64,000 bases of DNA from Phyllostachys edulis (taxonomy: Eukaryota; Streptophyta; Magnoliopsida; Poales; Poaceae), in the NCBI GenBank assembly GCA_036346405.1, contig CM070553.1, forward strand, positions 71,265,686 through 71,329,685, read 5' to 3'. The notes under the pieces were generated by a model. The model worked only from the letters and a program-made list of their open reading frames with translations. It was not told the DNA's origin and did no database searches. Both the position numbers and the translations under genes were made by a program. Position 1 is the stretch's first letter. Each line of letters begins with the position of its first letter. Positions 49,401 through 62,591 of the stretch are shown here, one piece after another.

Positions 49401-50439
49401 CCTACCTTGGCGTGCGAAGCCATGGCGATGGGCAAAGTCGAGCCTTGTCACATCCAACGGCTCTGTGCTCGGGGCATTAAATGCATGTCGGTGCTTTTCG
49501 CCCCTAGCCCATGCCCCGTCTCCGACCTACTCTGTCCCATCCATCTTGTCCAACCCCATGGACCTCCGTGGACCTCCCTTGGGCTAAGCTCACCATGAGC
49601 TTAACCCGTGGTCCAGGACCTCTTTTTGCCCTAACTATAAAACCCCCCCACTGTTGCCCCTGGCTTCTTTTACACACCATTGAGCTTGGCCTTGCTTGTG
49701 CTTGGCTGAGCATCCCCTCCACTGACCTCCTTGGCCGCCATTGATGCCCTTGGAGCTCCTCGGTGGCTCAGTGCTCCCGTGGCTTTTCCTCCCCGTCGTT
49801 TTGCCTCAATCTAAGCCACTACCCTCTGTGACCAAAAGCCCTAACTTAATTGGTTGGGTTGACATTTTCAGAAGAGGCCTAGCTTGGAGCTTGGAGCTTG
49901 GAGCTTGGAGTTGGCCGTGGAGCAACCCTTCTTCCCCAACTCCGGTCCTCCACGTCCCCAACCTCCTCAGCACCTCCGCGACCTCCAGGTAACCCTCCTG
50001 GTAGTCCCGTAGATGCTGACACCCGCGTGTATGTTGTTGCGGAGCTTTTCTTGGGCACACGCTTGAATGTACGCTGCGGAGCTCATTATCGCTGTTTGTG
50101 TTTTGGCCGTGTGTTTTTGCGCCGCCAATCTTCGGCTCGTCGCCGTTCAGGGCCACCCCCGCCGCCGGGAATGGTCCTGGCGTGTGCGCAACACTATTGC
50201 GCACACGTTGGTGTCCTTGGATGGCGCCGGCGAGGTCCTCATCGCCGGCGACAAGCCTTGGGAGCCTCTCGGAGTTTTGTCGGACGACAATGGCACCGTG
50301 CCATTGTCGTTAGGACAAAGATCTCCCCCTTAAATGCGATCATCATTGCTTATCATTGGTTAACTCGGGTCAGCCTTTAATGCCTTGTTTTCTGTCCCTT
50401 GTTGCGCAATTAAGGCCGCGCGCCTAGTCTCCCCGCGCG

Positions 50440-51200
50440 CGTGCATCTCTGGGACCTCTTTGCCAAAGGACCACTCAGTGGACTTTGGCAAAGACCTCCT
50501 CGGGTCCTCTTTGCAAAGACCACCCCGGTCTTTTGTAGGGACAACCCCCAGGACCTCCCTCCTTGCGATCTTGACCGCTAGGACCTCCTTGTGGGAGATC
50601 TTAGCCGTTGAGGTCCTCCCTGTGTTGATCTCCACCGTGTAGGACCTCCCCGAGGTCCTCTTAACCTTGTGGACCTCCTCGGGTAAATCTTAGCCGCCCG
50701 CACCTCCCAAAGGAAATCTGAGCCGCTTAGGACCTCCCTTTGTTAGATCTTGGCCGTTCAGGACCACCCCAAGTGAATCTGAACCGCCCAGGACCTCTGT
50801 GTTGTTGCCTTGACCATTAAGGTCCTCCTCGGGACAATCTAGACCATTAAGGTCCTCCTTGAAAATCTGGACCGTCCCAGACCTCCCTCGAGAGGTCTTG
50901 ACGATGTAGATCTTCCTTGGGGAGATCTTGATAGTTTAGATCTTCCTTTGGAAGATCTCACCGCTCAGATCTCCCTCGTTTGATCTGGACCGTCCCGGTC
51001 CTCCCTCATGTGTTGTGGTTCGTTGGATGCGGTATCAACTGCCACGACCTCCCCTCTGTTGCGCGTAGCGTGGCAGGGAGGACATGGACCGTTGGATCTA
51101 AGATCAACGGCCCATGTTCTCTGACTCGCACAAAGCGCGTCTGCGTTTCCTCTGGAGGTCTTGGACCGTTTGATTTAGATCAACGGTTCACGTCCTCCCT
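50440..51200. repeat. GACCTCC minisatellite in LTR A, second block
   Basis: Modules of about 30-45 bp with 'GATCTTGACCGTT.AGGACCTCCC'. The design is related to the first block but lacks most of the GGAT/ATCC pairs. Confidence 0.85.
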
Positions 51201-52499
51201 TGTATTTCTGGTTTTAGAAATTCCAGTGAACTCTTAAGTGTAAACTGAAATAAGGTATAACTTTAGAATTTCATATCTATTTCATTCTAAATCCAAATGA
51301 GGTCATTCAAGTTGTGTTAGCTCTGTCTTGAACTTGACTTTAATCCAAAAATGATTGTAAGTTGAGTTCAGCTTCAGAGCACAGTTTTGCCATTAGATTT
51401 TAAAACTCACTTTAAATATACACTCAAATTAATGCTTAACTTGTAAAATACATAACTAATGCTCTGTAGATTATTTTTGAGTGAGACCAACTTTGTTGGT
51501 TTTCTCTATTAATGAACTCACTGTGAAAATTGGTTTTGAGCATGTTGCTATTAGGAAAATGAGGACTTGTGCATTATAATTTTGTTCAAGTTCTTGTTTT
51601 TGAAAATTTGTAGAAAGTGCATAATAGCTCCAAATGAGGTGAACTCAATTGTGTTATTCATCTCATGAGGTGCTGGTTTTGCTGTAAAAATTTCAGTGTC
51701 ACCACTTTTCTAGAAAATGTTGCCTCATAATTAAATTAGTGAATAGTGCAGTTTGGTATTTTAAGGGCTGAGCAGAATTGTTTTGCTCATAACTTTTGCA
51801 TTGAGAATCCAAATCAATTGGTTCTTATTGCTAAATTCCCTAAAAATCACCCTCTTGCTGCTGTAGAAAATTCAGAGTGTTTGGAGTTCGTTTGCTGTGC
51901 TGTCTTTGTCGTTTTCGTCGTTCTTATCGATTGTTTTCGTCTTTTCGATTAGGTGCCGACGTGTAACATCCCAAATGTGTAATTAGGGTTATTCAAGTAT
52001 AATTATATGTGTAGAAATTAAAACTTTTTCTCACAACTTGAAAACCCCTAAAATCTCATGTAATTCTTGTCCAAGAGTTGTGTAATCCAAAAACACAAAG
52101 CTCTTGTTGACCAAAAGTCAAATTCTTTTTCCCATTATCTTAAAATCTTGTGCCCAACAATTGGAAAGTACTTTCTTTGGTCCTAAAACTGTGGTGGGAC
52201 CCCTCTGAAAAATATCACGAGTTGTAAAACTTGTTTGATAATTTTTGGAGGCAAAATGAATCCTTTAACCAACCTTCATGAATTTCCTGAGAAAAATGCA
52301 TTGCATAATAACCTCTGGAAATTTTATGTAAGGTTAATCTCATTGTCAGCAAGCTCCAGTTAAAAATTCATTAAATTTGGAGTTCATTTGCTATCTCAAA
52401 TAATTCCGCTAAGTTTCAGCTGTTAAAAACTAAATTCAAAAGCCTACACTGTTCCTTGGGCTAGCCATGTTCAAATCTGGTCCAGCCCGACCATGTCTG

Positions 52500-53470
52500 C
52501 ACCCCCAGCAGACCTCCCTCTCCACCTAGATCAGGCCGCAGCCGTTGGATTTACATCCAACAGCCACGACCTCCTCCGCGGTCAACACCGCGAAGACCTC
52601 CCACCTTGTTGAGGTCTTGGCCCTTGGATTAAGATCCAACCGGCCCTGACCTCCCCTTGTTATCAAACCTCAAAAACCACCTTCCACCTTGTTGAGGTCT
52701 TGGCCCTTGGATTCAAGATCCACGGCCCGACCTCCCTCACCGGTAAGCTAAGCAAACATCCCACCTACATGAGGTCACACCGTTGGATCAAAGATCCACG
52801 GTCATGACCTCCCCAGGTGTCAAACCTCAAAGTCTACATCCCACCTTGATGAGGTCACAGCCATTGGATCAAAATCCATGGTCACGACCTCCTCCTCTCA
52901 ATCTAACTAACAGACCTCCCTTTTAGCTTTGTTGAGGTCGTGGCCGTTGGATTCAGATCCAAAGGCCACGACCTCCTCTGAAAAACATCACGGCAAGGTC
53001 CTCCCGCCTTGGTGAGGTCGTAGCCCTTAGATCTAAATCTAAAGGCCATGACCTCCCTTGTGCGTTATGCAAGCTCAGACCTCCACCTCTTCTCGATCGT
53101 AGCCCTTAGATCTAAATCTAAAGGTCCCGACCTCCCTTGCCTGCTATGCATCATATCAGACCTCCCGGTCATTGTGTGCCCTTGATTTAAATCCAAAGGC
53201 CATGACCTCCCTCATGTCTTTTTGATCGCGTGCAGTTAAGTCCTCACTGAGGTCCGCACTGCTGGATGGAGATCCAACGCCTTGGACCTCTGTCCCCTTT
53301 CCTCACGCGCTCACACATTAAGGAAATCGGAGGGCCACGACCTCCCCATCCTTGATCGTGTGGTGGGACCCGCTCCCATCCTTTGAGCGTAACGGTTCAA
53401 AATGACATCGGAGGGCCAGGACCTCTCCCAGGTCTTATCCAACGGTCATAAGGACCTCCCCTGTTCTTCT
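52500..53470. repeat. GACCTCC minisatellite in LTR B, first block
   Basis: Modules as in LTR A, many with the palindromic GGAT/ATCC core. The order of modules is partly shared with LTR A. Confidence 0.85.
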
Positions 53471-54459
53471 CCTACCTTGGTCACGCATGCGTGCTCTGAG
53501 CGGTGGAGTTACTGCGCGCCAGCCTCTGTGCACCTTTAGCGACTCCTGCTGACCGCATTTAATGCTTGGTCGACTTTCCGCCTTCAGTCAAGACAGCCCG
53601 CCCTTGTCAACCTCATGTCCTTGCCACCCCATGGACCAACCCGTGGGCTAAGCTCACCATGGAGCTTAGCCCCAGCTCATAACCTTCACCTCAGTCTATA
53701 AGTCACCCCGGGAATCCTCCCTTGGCTTCCTTTGCACACAACCGATCTCAGCCTTGCATCTTGTGCGTGGTGAGCTCCTCCTCACTCACCTCCATTCTTG
53801 GCAGCCATTGCCGGAGCTTGGAGCTCCTCGGTGGACAAGGGTCCTGAGTTTTCCTCCTTTTCTCTGAGCTCCATTTGTACCATCCCCTCTGGGACCAAGA
53901 CCTAACTCGCTTTGGTTTGGGCATTTACAGAGGTGGACAAAGAGGAGCTTGGAGCAGGAGCTTTGGCCGTGGAGCAACCCCATCTTCTCCAACTCAAGCC
54001 ATCACCATCCTCAACCTCCCGGCATCTTAAGGACCTCCAGTAACTCCCCGGTAGTCCTTTAGTTGTTGGCACCAGATGAATGAATGTCGCGGAGCTTAAG
54101 TTTTGGCACCGGCTTGAATGTCGCGGAGCTTCATTTTTGCTTTTCGGTTTTGGCCGTCTTGGTCGATTTGCCCTCTCGGCTCATGGCGTTCAAAGCCGCC
54201 GTCGCCGTTGAGAGGAGGTCCACTGGGTGCGCAACGTTATTGTGCACTCAGTGGTACCATTGGACCTCACCGGCGGGCTCTACATCGCCGGCGAGGACCA
54301 CTTCTTCACGCTCGGGATCTTTGTCGGACGTCCCGAGCGTGTCATTGTCGTTTTAGGACAAAGCTTCACCATTTTAATGCGCTAATCATTTGCTCCCATC
54401 ATTGTAATCAATGGGGCATCTTAACTGCCTTAAATCCACCCTTTAATGCGTGCATTTAA

Positions 54460-55070
54460 GACCTCCCGCGCGCGCGGACCTCCTCGCTGTCCCGCGCGCA
54501 TTTATTCCATGTCCAAGCGCGTGCGCGCTGGGTCTGGACATCCAGACCTCCTCCGAGGAGATCTGGAGCGTCCAAGACCTCCCCTTGCGCAATCGTGGCC
54601 GTCCAGACCTCCCTGGAGGTCTGTGACGTTAGGACCTCCCTTAGGACCTCCCCTAGGTTATCTCAGCCGTTCATGACCTCCCCGGGTAGATCTTGACCGT
54701 CAAGGTCCTCCCTCGGACGATCTGAACCATCGAGGACCTCCCTTGGAACATCTGGACCGTCCAGGACCTCCCCTGTGAGGTCTTGACGATGTAGATCTTC
54801 CTCGGGGAGATCTTGGTAGTTTAGATCTTCCTTTGGAAGATCTCAGCCGTTGAGGACCTCCCCCTTTAGATCTGGTCCGTCCCGGACCTCCCCTCATCGT
54901 TGTGGTCCGTTGGATTCTCCATCTACGGCCACGGCCTCCCCTCGTCTCGCACTTGCGCGTTGCTAGGAGGTCCAGGACCTCTGGACCTCCTGAGCGCGTG
55001 TGCGTTGTTCACCTGGGAGGTCTGAGCCGTTAGATCTATGATCTGTGGCTCACGTCCTCCCATGTCCTTA
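54460..55070. repeat. GACCTCC minisatellite in LTR B, second block
   Basis: 'GATCTTGACCGT.AAGGTCCTCCC' type modules, a counterpart of 50440-51200 but shorter. Confidence 0.85.
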
Positions 55071-56356
55071 TGGGTTTTAGAAATTCCAGTACATTCTTAA
55101 TTATGAACTGAAATAAGGTATAAACTTTAGAATTTCATATCTTTCTCATTTTAAATCCATTTGAGGTCATTCAAAGTATGTTGGCTCTGTCTTGGACTTG
55201 ACTTTAATCCAAAAATGATTGTAAGTTGAGTTCAACTCCAGAGCACAGTTTGCCATTAGATTTTAAAACCAACTTTAAAATATACACTTAAATCAATGCT
55301 TAACTGGTAAAATACGTAACTAATGCTCTGTGGTTTATTTTTGAGTGAGACCAACTTTGTTGGTTTCCTCTATTAATGAACTCACTGTGAAAATTAGTTT
55401 TGAGCATGTTGCTGTTAGGGAATTGAGGACTTGTGCATTATAATTTTGTTCAAGTTCTTGCTTTTGAAAAATTATAGAAAGTGCAATATAGCTCCAAATG
55501 AGGTGAACTCAATTGTGTTATTCATCTCATGAGGTGCTGGTTTTACAGTAAAATTTCAGCTTCACCACTTTTCTAGAAAATGTTGCCTCATAATTAAATT
55601 AGTGAATAGTGCAGTTTGGTAATTTTTAGGGCTGAGCAGAATTGTTTTGCTCATATCTTTTGCATTGAGAATCCAAATCCATTGGTTCTTGTTGAAAAAT
55701 TTCCTAAAATCATCCCTTGCTGCTGTAGAAAATTCAGAGAATTTGGAGTTCGTTTGTTGTGCTGTCTTTGTTGTGTTTCGTCGTTCTTATCGGTTCTTTC
55801 TTGCTTTTCCGTTAGGCCGACATTTGTGGTGATCCCGAGAGCGACCCTCTGCCACAATTTGAGCAACAGCAACAAGGCAAGCAGTTTGATCATTTCCATC
55901 ATTGTCCCATTACTTTAAAGCTTAATATATTGTTTTACTTCTATGTATGCATGCTACTTTGTGTTAAATGTCGTTAGTAATCCTATAGTCGCATAATCTG
56001 TAGGAATTCTTTATCCTCTACTACCAATGAGCCTAGGTTATTATTTGTGGTTTGAGCTCGTTGGATGAGCTCTTATCACTTAGTAGTTGCGTTTCCTCTT
56101 GCTTAGACATGCTTAGCTATCGGTAGTATTGGGCGATCAACGACTTAGTCGATGATCTTGATCACTCAAAAATGATTATTACTCCTATATGTCCAGCACT
56201 TGTGCTTTGATTAATTTGTAAAATCAAAAACTGAAAATAAAAGACTGATTTAGACTTGGGCATATTGGATGGATGGTGTGGTTTTTGGATGTGGTGGTAT
56301 GCCTGAGTCAACAAGGACCGAATTCTTGCGCCATTGATCCAAGCAATTTTGCGTGC

Positions 56357-59300
56357 TTTATAACGACCTAAAGTTCATTACCAAATTAAAATTAAATAAA
56401 ATTAGTATTTTATTGGATTTTCTGAAATTTGAAAGAGTTCAATTGCTTTATTTGAATTTCTGAAGTTTTAAAAGTCAAAATTTAAGTTTTAGTTTTTGAA
56501 GTTTAATTTGAGTTAAAGTTGAAAAAAATAAAAATTAATTACTTTCTAGAATTTTCTGAGATTTTAAAAGCTTTTCCCTAATTATTTTAAAGCTAAAATA
56601 ATTTATTTACAAAACAAAAAGCCAACTTTAAGTTGGAATTATTTTTATTAAGTTCAAAATAATTCTAGGAATTTTTATGAATTTTTCTAGAATTTTTGGA
56701 CTCTATTTGCTATGTTCTAAAAATAATGGATTTATGCCGTAAAATCTGAATTAATTTCGAAAATTAATAAAAAAAATTGAACTTCCCATCGGGTCACCCC
56801 TCCATGCGCTGCTCTGAGGAGAGCACGCTTAACCCAATGCCTCATCCATACACTACCATGCCTTCCTATTTTCTTTCTTAACTAATACACCTCCTTTAAT
56901 TCTTTAATTATTTCTTTTCTCTCTCCTTCTTCCCCAAACACGTTTTGCTTTCTCCTTCCCGAGAGCAACAAATAATTGGCCGAAGCCTCTAAATGGCAGC
57001 AATGGCCGACGCCCACACCTCCGGCCACCACTGCCGTCGACCTCGCCGCCGGCCATCACCACCACCACGCCGCCCTTCCTCTCTCCTTTCCCGGCCGCGC
57101 CCTTGCTGCCCACTGCTGCAATGGAGCTTCATGCCGCCATTAATGGCTGCCACCACCTCTCTCCTCTTTTCTCTTCACTCAAGCCATCAAAATTGATTCC
57201 GTCGGAGGCGAAACGTCCGCATTATCGTCACGCACGTCGCAGCACCTTCAATTGGGCATTTCATCCACTACACGCAGTTAATTTAATCGTTTCATCTTCG
57301 TTCTTTATTTGCACTCGGAGCGGCTGCCCTCGATCTCCCTCTCCGGCCTCCTCCGCCCCTATAAAAGGAAGCACCGGTGCGCAATGCTTCACTCATTCAT
57401 CCCTGAAAATCTTAGCTCCTCTCTCCTTTCTCCTCTCCGCAATCGAAGATTTTTGTCGCCGACCGAGCTCCCTTCCGCTGCCTCTAGCGCTCTCTCACGG
57501 TGGAGCCCGGCACCATCGACCACACCACTAGCCGCCTCGGCGTGGTCTCGCCGTGCTCTCCTCGCCTTCGCGAGCATCGCCGAGTACCGCCGCCACCGTG
57601 AGCCCACGCCCGACGCCGTCGTCCTCGCCTCCGACCATCCGTCCGCGTTTCTCCCCAACCGAGGTGAGCACCGGCATCCACGTCCTCCCCTCTCTCCATT
57701 CCACCCCTCGCCGGCCGTCGGAACGCCGTCGTTCGCCGGCAATATCGCCATCTAAACCTTAGACCGAAGCTTTTTCTTTTGTGGATTACGTCGCCGTCGA
57801 GCTAGCACCGGCCATACCTTCTCCACCACTAGCATCGCGTTGTCGCACTCTTTGCGATGCTCTCTTTTCCTTGCCAATTCCGCCACCCGAGCATCGCTAG
57901 CACCTTGTGCAAGCCACGTCCATGCTTCTGTTCGGCCACGGCCATGCTGCTGTTGGGGTTTAGAAGATGATGAACAGTAGCTAGTCATGTGATTTATGCT
58001 TGTACATGTCCATGTTATTCTTTCAAAAATTCTTGCTCTCACTTGCAAACTCCAAATCCATCAATTCTTTCTCCTAAATTCATCTAAATTCATCTACTAT
58101 TCCCAGTTTTTATTTTATAATTTTTAGATTTTATTTAATTTTCGTTAATTATTTGGTCCATTTTGCGCATTGTTGCATTGCCGCCGACTGCACTTTCCAA
58201 CACAACCGGAGTGAGCGTTCCGTTCCCCGCGGTTCCCTCTTCAAATCGCCACAAACCTCATCCGCTAACTCCTCTCCGTTTGCCCGCAATACCGACGTTC
58301 GCCCATCGTCCGCCGAAGATTTTCTCTGTCAGACTGCGTCGCCATCGAATGTTATCTGTCCGAGCCATCAACATTGTTGAGTTTGCCTCGACATATCGTA
58401 CTTCCGTCACCATCACCTTGGTCATAAAACTCTTTCTTTGTTTCCAGTTATCCGAAACCATAATTTCCGATGAATAGTATAATTTTCGGAATTTTATTAT
58501 TTCATGTAACACTCAACCTTCCGGAATTTCGTTCTCACTCATACGAACTCCGATTGCGTCGATTCAACTTCCTAAATTCATATAAAATCGATAACTTTCT
58601 AGCAGTATTTATGTTATAATTTTTGGATTTTATTTGGATTTTATTTGAATATTATTTGAATTCGGATCGCTTACGCCGATAGATTTAACGACTTGGACGA
58701 TCGGATTTCAACGCCGCTTGAGAATAATCCATTAAGCAAGGCAAGTTACATTCTTGAACATATTAATCCCAGTATTTAAAATTATTTAAATTCTGTTTTA
58801 AATTATTATTGCATGCGTATTTATATTCAAGTAATTTAAATTCCTGTTTTAAGCTTTATAGTTATTCCCAATGCCTTTGTATGTCCAATTATTGTCAAGA
58901 GAGGTGGTATGGAGAATTTATCGAATGCAATATATCTTGGAGTTACAATTTGTCGGAGTTTAGATAATAATAGAAGATTGTGCATGGAAGGGTGAAGTTA
59001 GAGGAAGATTATTAATAGATAATGGATGTTGAATTACATAAATAGATAATTATTGATATTGGCTTATTGAAAATGAATTGTAGAAATATAATATGGTTGG
59101 ATGTGGGATTATTAGAGTTGTATGATTGTTGGATATTAGATGTCAATCATAGACATAGATTATTATTGGATTATCGGATTGAATGATGTTGGATTATTAG
59201 AAAAACATGATTATTATGGTTGGATTATAGAAATAAACAATTATTGAATATAGGATTTTAGAAGTAGATAATTGTTGATGTTGGATTAATAAAGATTGGA

Positions 59301-60999
59301 TGATAGATAGACACTATAGTCGATCTTGAATTATTGATATCGATTCTAGAGATAGATTGTTATTGGATATCGATTATCTACAAATTTGATTATAGGATTA
59401 CATAATCATTGGATTGATGGATATCAGATTATAAAATTAGAGTATAGTTAAATATTGGATCATTTGAAGTTGAATCATAGAAATAGACCTATATGGTGTA
59501 GATTGGTCTAAAGGATATCGGATTACTAAAGATTAAATTATCACAATATTGATGGTTTACATACTGATCTCGTTCTTGACAAGTCTTGGACATTTAACCC
59601 TCACCCTAGATAAAATCTTGTTGATACAATAGTATGAACTAGAACATTTTGAGAAAGATTATGCTTAGCAATGCTTAGACTCAAAAATGTTTGATTTGGG
59701 AAACTTTCAGCCAAAAATCAAATATTGTTTAAGAATCTATGGCATTGGTTTGTCATGGAAGTTTTGTTGTAAATGAATTTGAGAAAAATAAAATAAAATT
59801 ATGGTTTGTACTTGGGCGAAACGGATGAATGGTGGGTGCAGGTTTATGCACGGGTTTAATCTGGTTAAGATTAAAACTCAGGGGTTTTAAATTGAAAGAC
59901 GCCCAAGTCAATTGAGGACCGGCCTTTGAGCGTTCCTTTGCTATGCCTATAATGGGCTATGCCTCACCGTGCAACCACATGTCCTGAGTATGGGTAGGGG
60001 ACTTGGCTAATTAATTTGTAAAGTTCCATCGCGGTTGATCCTGTTTGTACGTGGGCGGTCTTTCATGGCCATTTCTTTTGACAAAGTCTTTCATGACTAT
60101 TGTTCCCACCTGGCGCAAGAGGGGGCTAGGAACTCTGCGGATTTCTATTCCAAAGGGGGCGAAACCTTAGCGAGGGGAAACTGCGGTGGAATGGCGCATT
60201 GTAAAGGCCTTGGCACGTGCTCTAGACTGCTTACCTAAGGTAGTGAGCGGTGGTATCGACGGATGCTAAGCAAACTAGAGAATTCGTGTCATGTGGGTAA
60301 AGTGTACAACCTCTGCAGAGTGTAAAACTATTCGAATAGCCGTGTCCACGGTCATGGACATGCTAGCAAAGCCACTCAAAGTTAGACTTTGGTTTTGATT
60401 TGAAAATGGATTTGACACAAATGGTTTATCAAATTGGGAATTGGGCAGGAAGCCATGTGATAGGAGGGTATCCTTCACCATTCATGTGTGAATGTTATCT
60501 GACTATAAAATTGATTTAGAAAATGAATTTTTAGTTATGTAATAACTGCTTTGGAACTTAGTACAAGTATTTACAGAAAATGCTGTTTTATGCAAATTCA
60601 ACCATATTAAGCTTTCCTTTGAGATATCCATATATGCATGTCATTCTGTTACTTGACGGGTGTAACTTGCGAGCACGGTAGTTGTGCTCATTCTTGCTTA
60701 ATGCAAATAATTTCAGAGGAGAAGGACTTTGCCACCGGTGTGGATCTCGACGACTAGGCCGCTTCCCCAGTCGATTGCCTGTGGCAGATTAACTGGACTC
60801 TACTACATCTTCGTCTTCCACTGTGTTTATTTTATTGTTGGCTTGTAAGCCCCTGTTGTAACAAACTCTGTTGATTATTAATAAAGTTATGCGATTTATG
60901 GATGTTACCATATTTGTTTAACTGTGTGAACTAGCTACTGATCATGGGACTAGTTCAGAAATGCACAGAGGATTTGGGACGTTAATCCCGGGTCTTACA
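56357..60999 (+). mobile_element. Solo LTR nested in LTR B, TSD CGTGC
   Basis: It starts TTTATAACGACC (the canonical TG has become TT) and ends GGGTCTTACA. It is flanked by CGTGC at 56352-56356 and 61000-61004 and is 4643 bp long. Its last 100 bp match the LTR that hosts both CACTA copies, and it keeps the empty insertion site (CTA at 60931-60933). GC-rich open frames at 57000-57760 lie in its promoter and leader region and have no domain support. Confidence 0.9.
57360..57367 (+). promoter_or_regulatory. TATA box of the solo LTR
   Basis: TATAAAAG in a GC-rich setting (CCCCTATAAAAGGAAGC), about 1 kb into the LTR. This would start transcription of the intact retrotransposon. Its activity is unknown. 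Confidence 0.6.
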
Positions 61000-62125
61000 C
61001 GTGCTAACCACACGAGGGGCATATGGAACCCCTCTTGACTAAGTACTTTGGGCGGTGTTAATTGGGGTCGCTCGGTTGGTGTGTTTTTAAAAATAAAATG
61101 TGTGTGTGATGTGGGAGGAGCATTAGCTTCCGGGAAGGTTGTGTGATGTCTCTTTCTCCCGTGGGTTGTGCGACTCGAATTAGCATTGTCCATTGGAAAT
61201 GTCTCGTAGGACTTAGCCGTGCCGAAGACACCTAAGGTAGTGTGCTTAAAGGAAAGGCGATGCGACGTGTGGGTACATTGGTACACCCCTATAGGGATAA
61301 AACTATTCGAATAGCCTCGTCCTAGGTTATGGACACGCTTGGTTATTTCCCGTAAGAATTAGACTACAACCTTTAATTAAAACTTGACATGGTTGGTATG
61401 AACGGGGAGTTCATGCTATTGTTGTGGTGACTATTGGGTTAGTCACTTCCAGGTTGATCTTGTTGTTGTTACTATGTTATTATCTCGTTGTTACTTCAAC
61501 ATTTAAAAATGCTTTGCCAAATTGCCTTCAATCTATTATGTTATTGCAAATAAATGCTGCTTTATGCTAAAATGAGTCCAAAGCCTCCTCCACTTAAATA
61601 AAGCTTGCATGTAGCTATTTATAGTTCTGTTATCTCACACGTAAGTCTTGCGGAGTACTTTATGTACTCATCTGCCCGTGGTTGTGGCAATTTTTTTTGT
61701 GGCTTTTGTTGCAGAGGAAGAAGGAGAGCTCCAAGAGCCTCTCTTTTGCGCTACGTGTTGCAGTTTCTTCGACGACTAGCTTGGCGGTCCGGTCAGATGC
61801 CTAGGGGTTAAGGCACACTGATTGGCTTTGTGTTATAGCCATCTTTATGGCACTTTTGCTTCCGCAGTTATCTTTGTAGTTTTGTTGCTTTTGGCCTAAA
61901 GGCCCCTCTTTTGTAATAACCTATCCTTATTAATATTAACTTCTGGTTTGTTGCTTATGTTCTATGTGTTGTATGGAATTGATACATTCTTTTGTTGTGA
62001 GGTATGTATACTGCATTCTGGGGAGTATACATCTCTCGAGACTGGGTTTATTTGGTTGATAATACTAGGGTCAATTGGATGACTAAGTATTATGAGCTCA
62101 ATAAACGTCGGGGTCTCACACGACG

Positions 62126-62591
62126 AGTGTATTGATCCCGTGAGTGGTCCTCAGCAACAATTTGTCCAGCAACAGCAAGGCAAGCAGTTTGATCATTTCC
62201 ATCATTGTCCCATTACTTTAAAGCTTAATATTTTGTTTTACTTGTATGTATGCATGCTACTTTGTGTTAAAATATCGCTAGCAAGCCTATAGTTGCATAA
62301 TCTGTAGGAATTGTTTATCCTCTACTACCTATGAGCCTAGGTTATTTGTCGTGGTTTGAGCTCGTTGGATGAGCTCTTATCACTTAGTAGTTGCGCTTTC
62401 TCTTTGCTTAGACATGCTTAGTAACGGTAGTAATGGGCGATCATCGACTTAGTCGATGGTCTTGATCACTCAAAACTGATTATTACTCCTATATGTCCAG
62501 CACTTGTGCTTTGATTAATTTGTAAAATCAAAAACTGAAAATAAAAGATTGATTTAGACTTGGGCATATTGGATGGATGGTGCGGTTTTTG
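62126..62591 (+). repeat. LTR A, continuation
   Basis: After the CGACG duplication the sequence AGTGTATTGATCCCGTGAG resumes LTR A, matching 10412 onward. It is cut at 62591 by LTR C. TTTTG at 62587-62591 is the likely left copy of that insertion's target duplication. Confidence 0.85.

Larger units (their letters stand above)
47925..51961 (+). repeat. LTR A, first part (3' LTR of the gypsy remnant)
   Basis: It starts TGTAACATCCCAACTG after a polypurine tract, is homologous to the LTR at 6796, and contains a TATA-like ACTATAAAACC near 49637. At 51957-51961 (CGACG) it is interrupted by LTR B. It resumes at 62126 and runs to 62591. Confidence 0.9.
51962..62120 (+). mobile_element. Solo LTR B (Tekay-type) inserted in LTR A, with a nested solo LTR
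   Basis: It starts TGTAACATCCCAAATG and ends GGGGTCTCACA, flanked by CGACG at 51957-51961 and 62121-62125. Without the nested insertion at 56357-60999 it is about 5.5 kb, like the LTR at 6796. It has no internal region, so it is a solo LTR. A TATA-like TCTATAAG lies near 53694. Confidence 0.92.

Noticed and set aside
57003..57762. Several 70-150 codon open frames on both strands
   Set aside because: GC-rich promoter and leader of the solo LTR at 56357-60999. No conserved motif, frames overlap on opposite strands.
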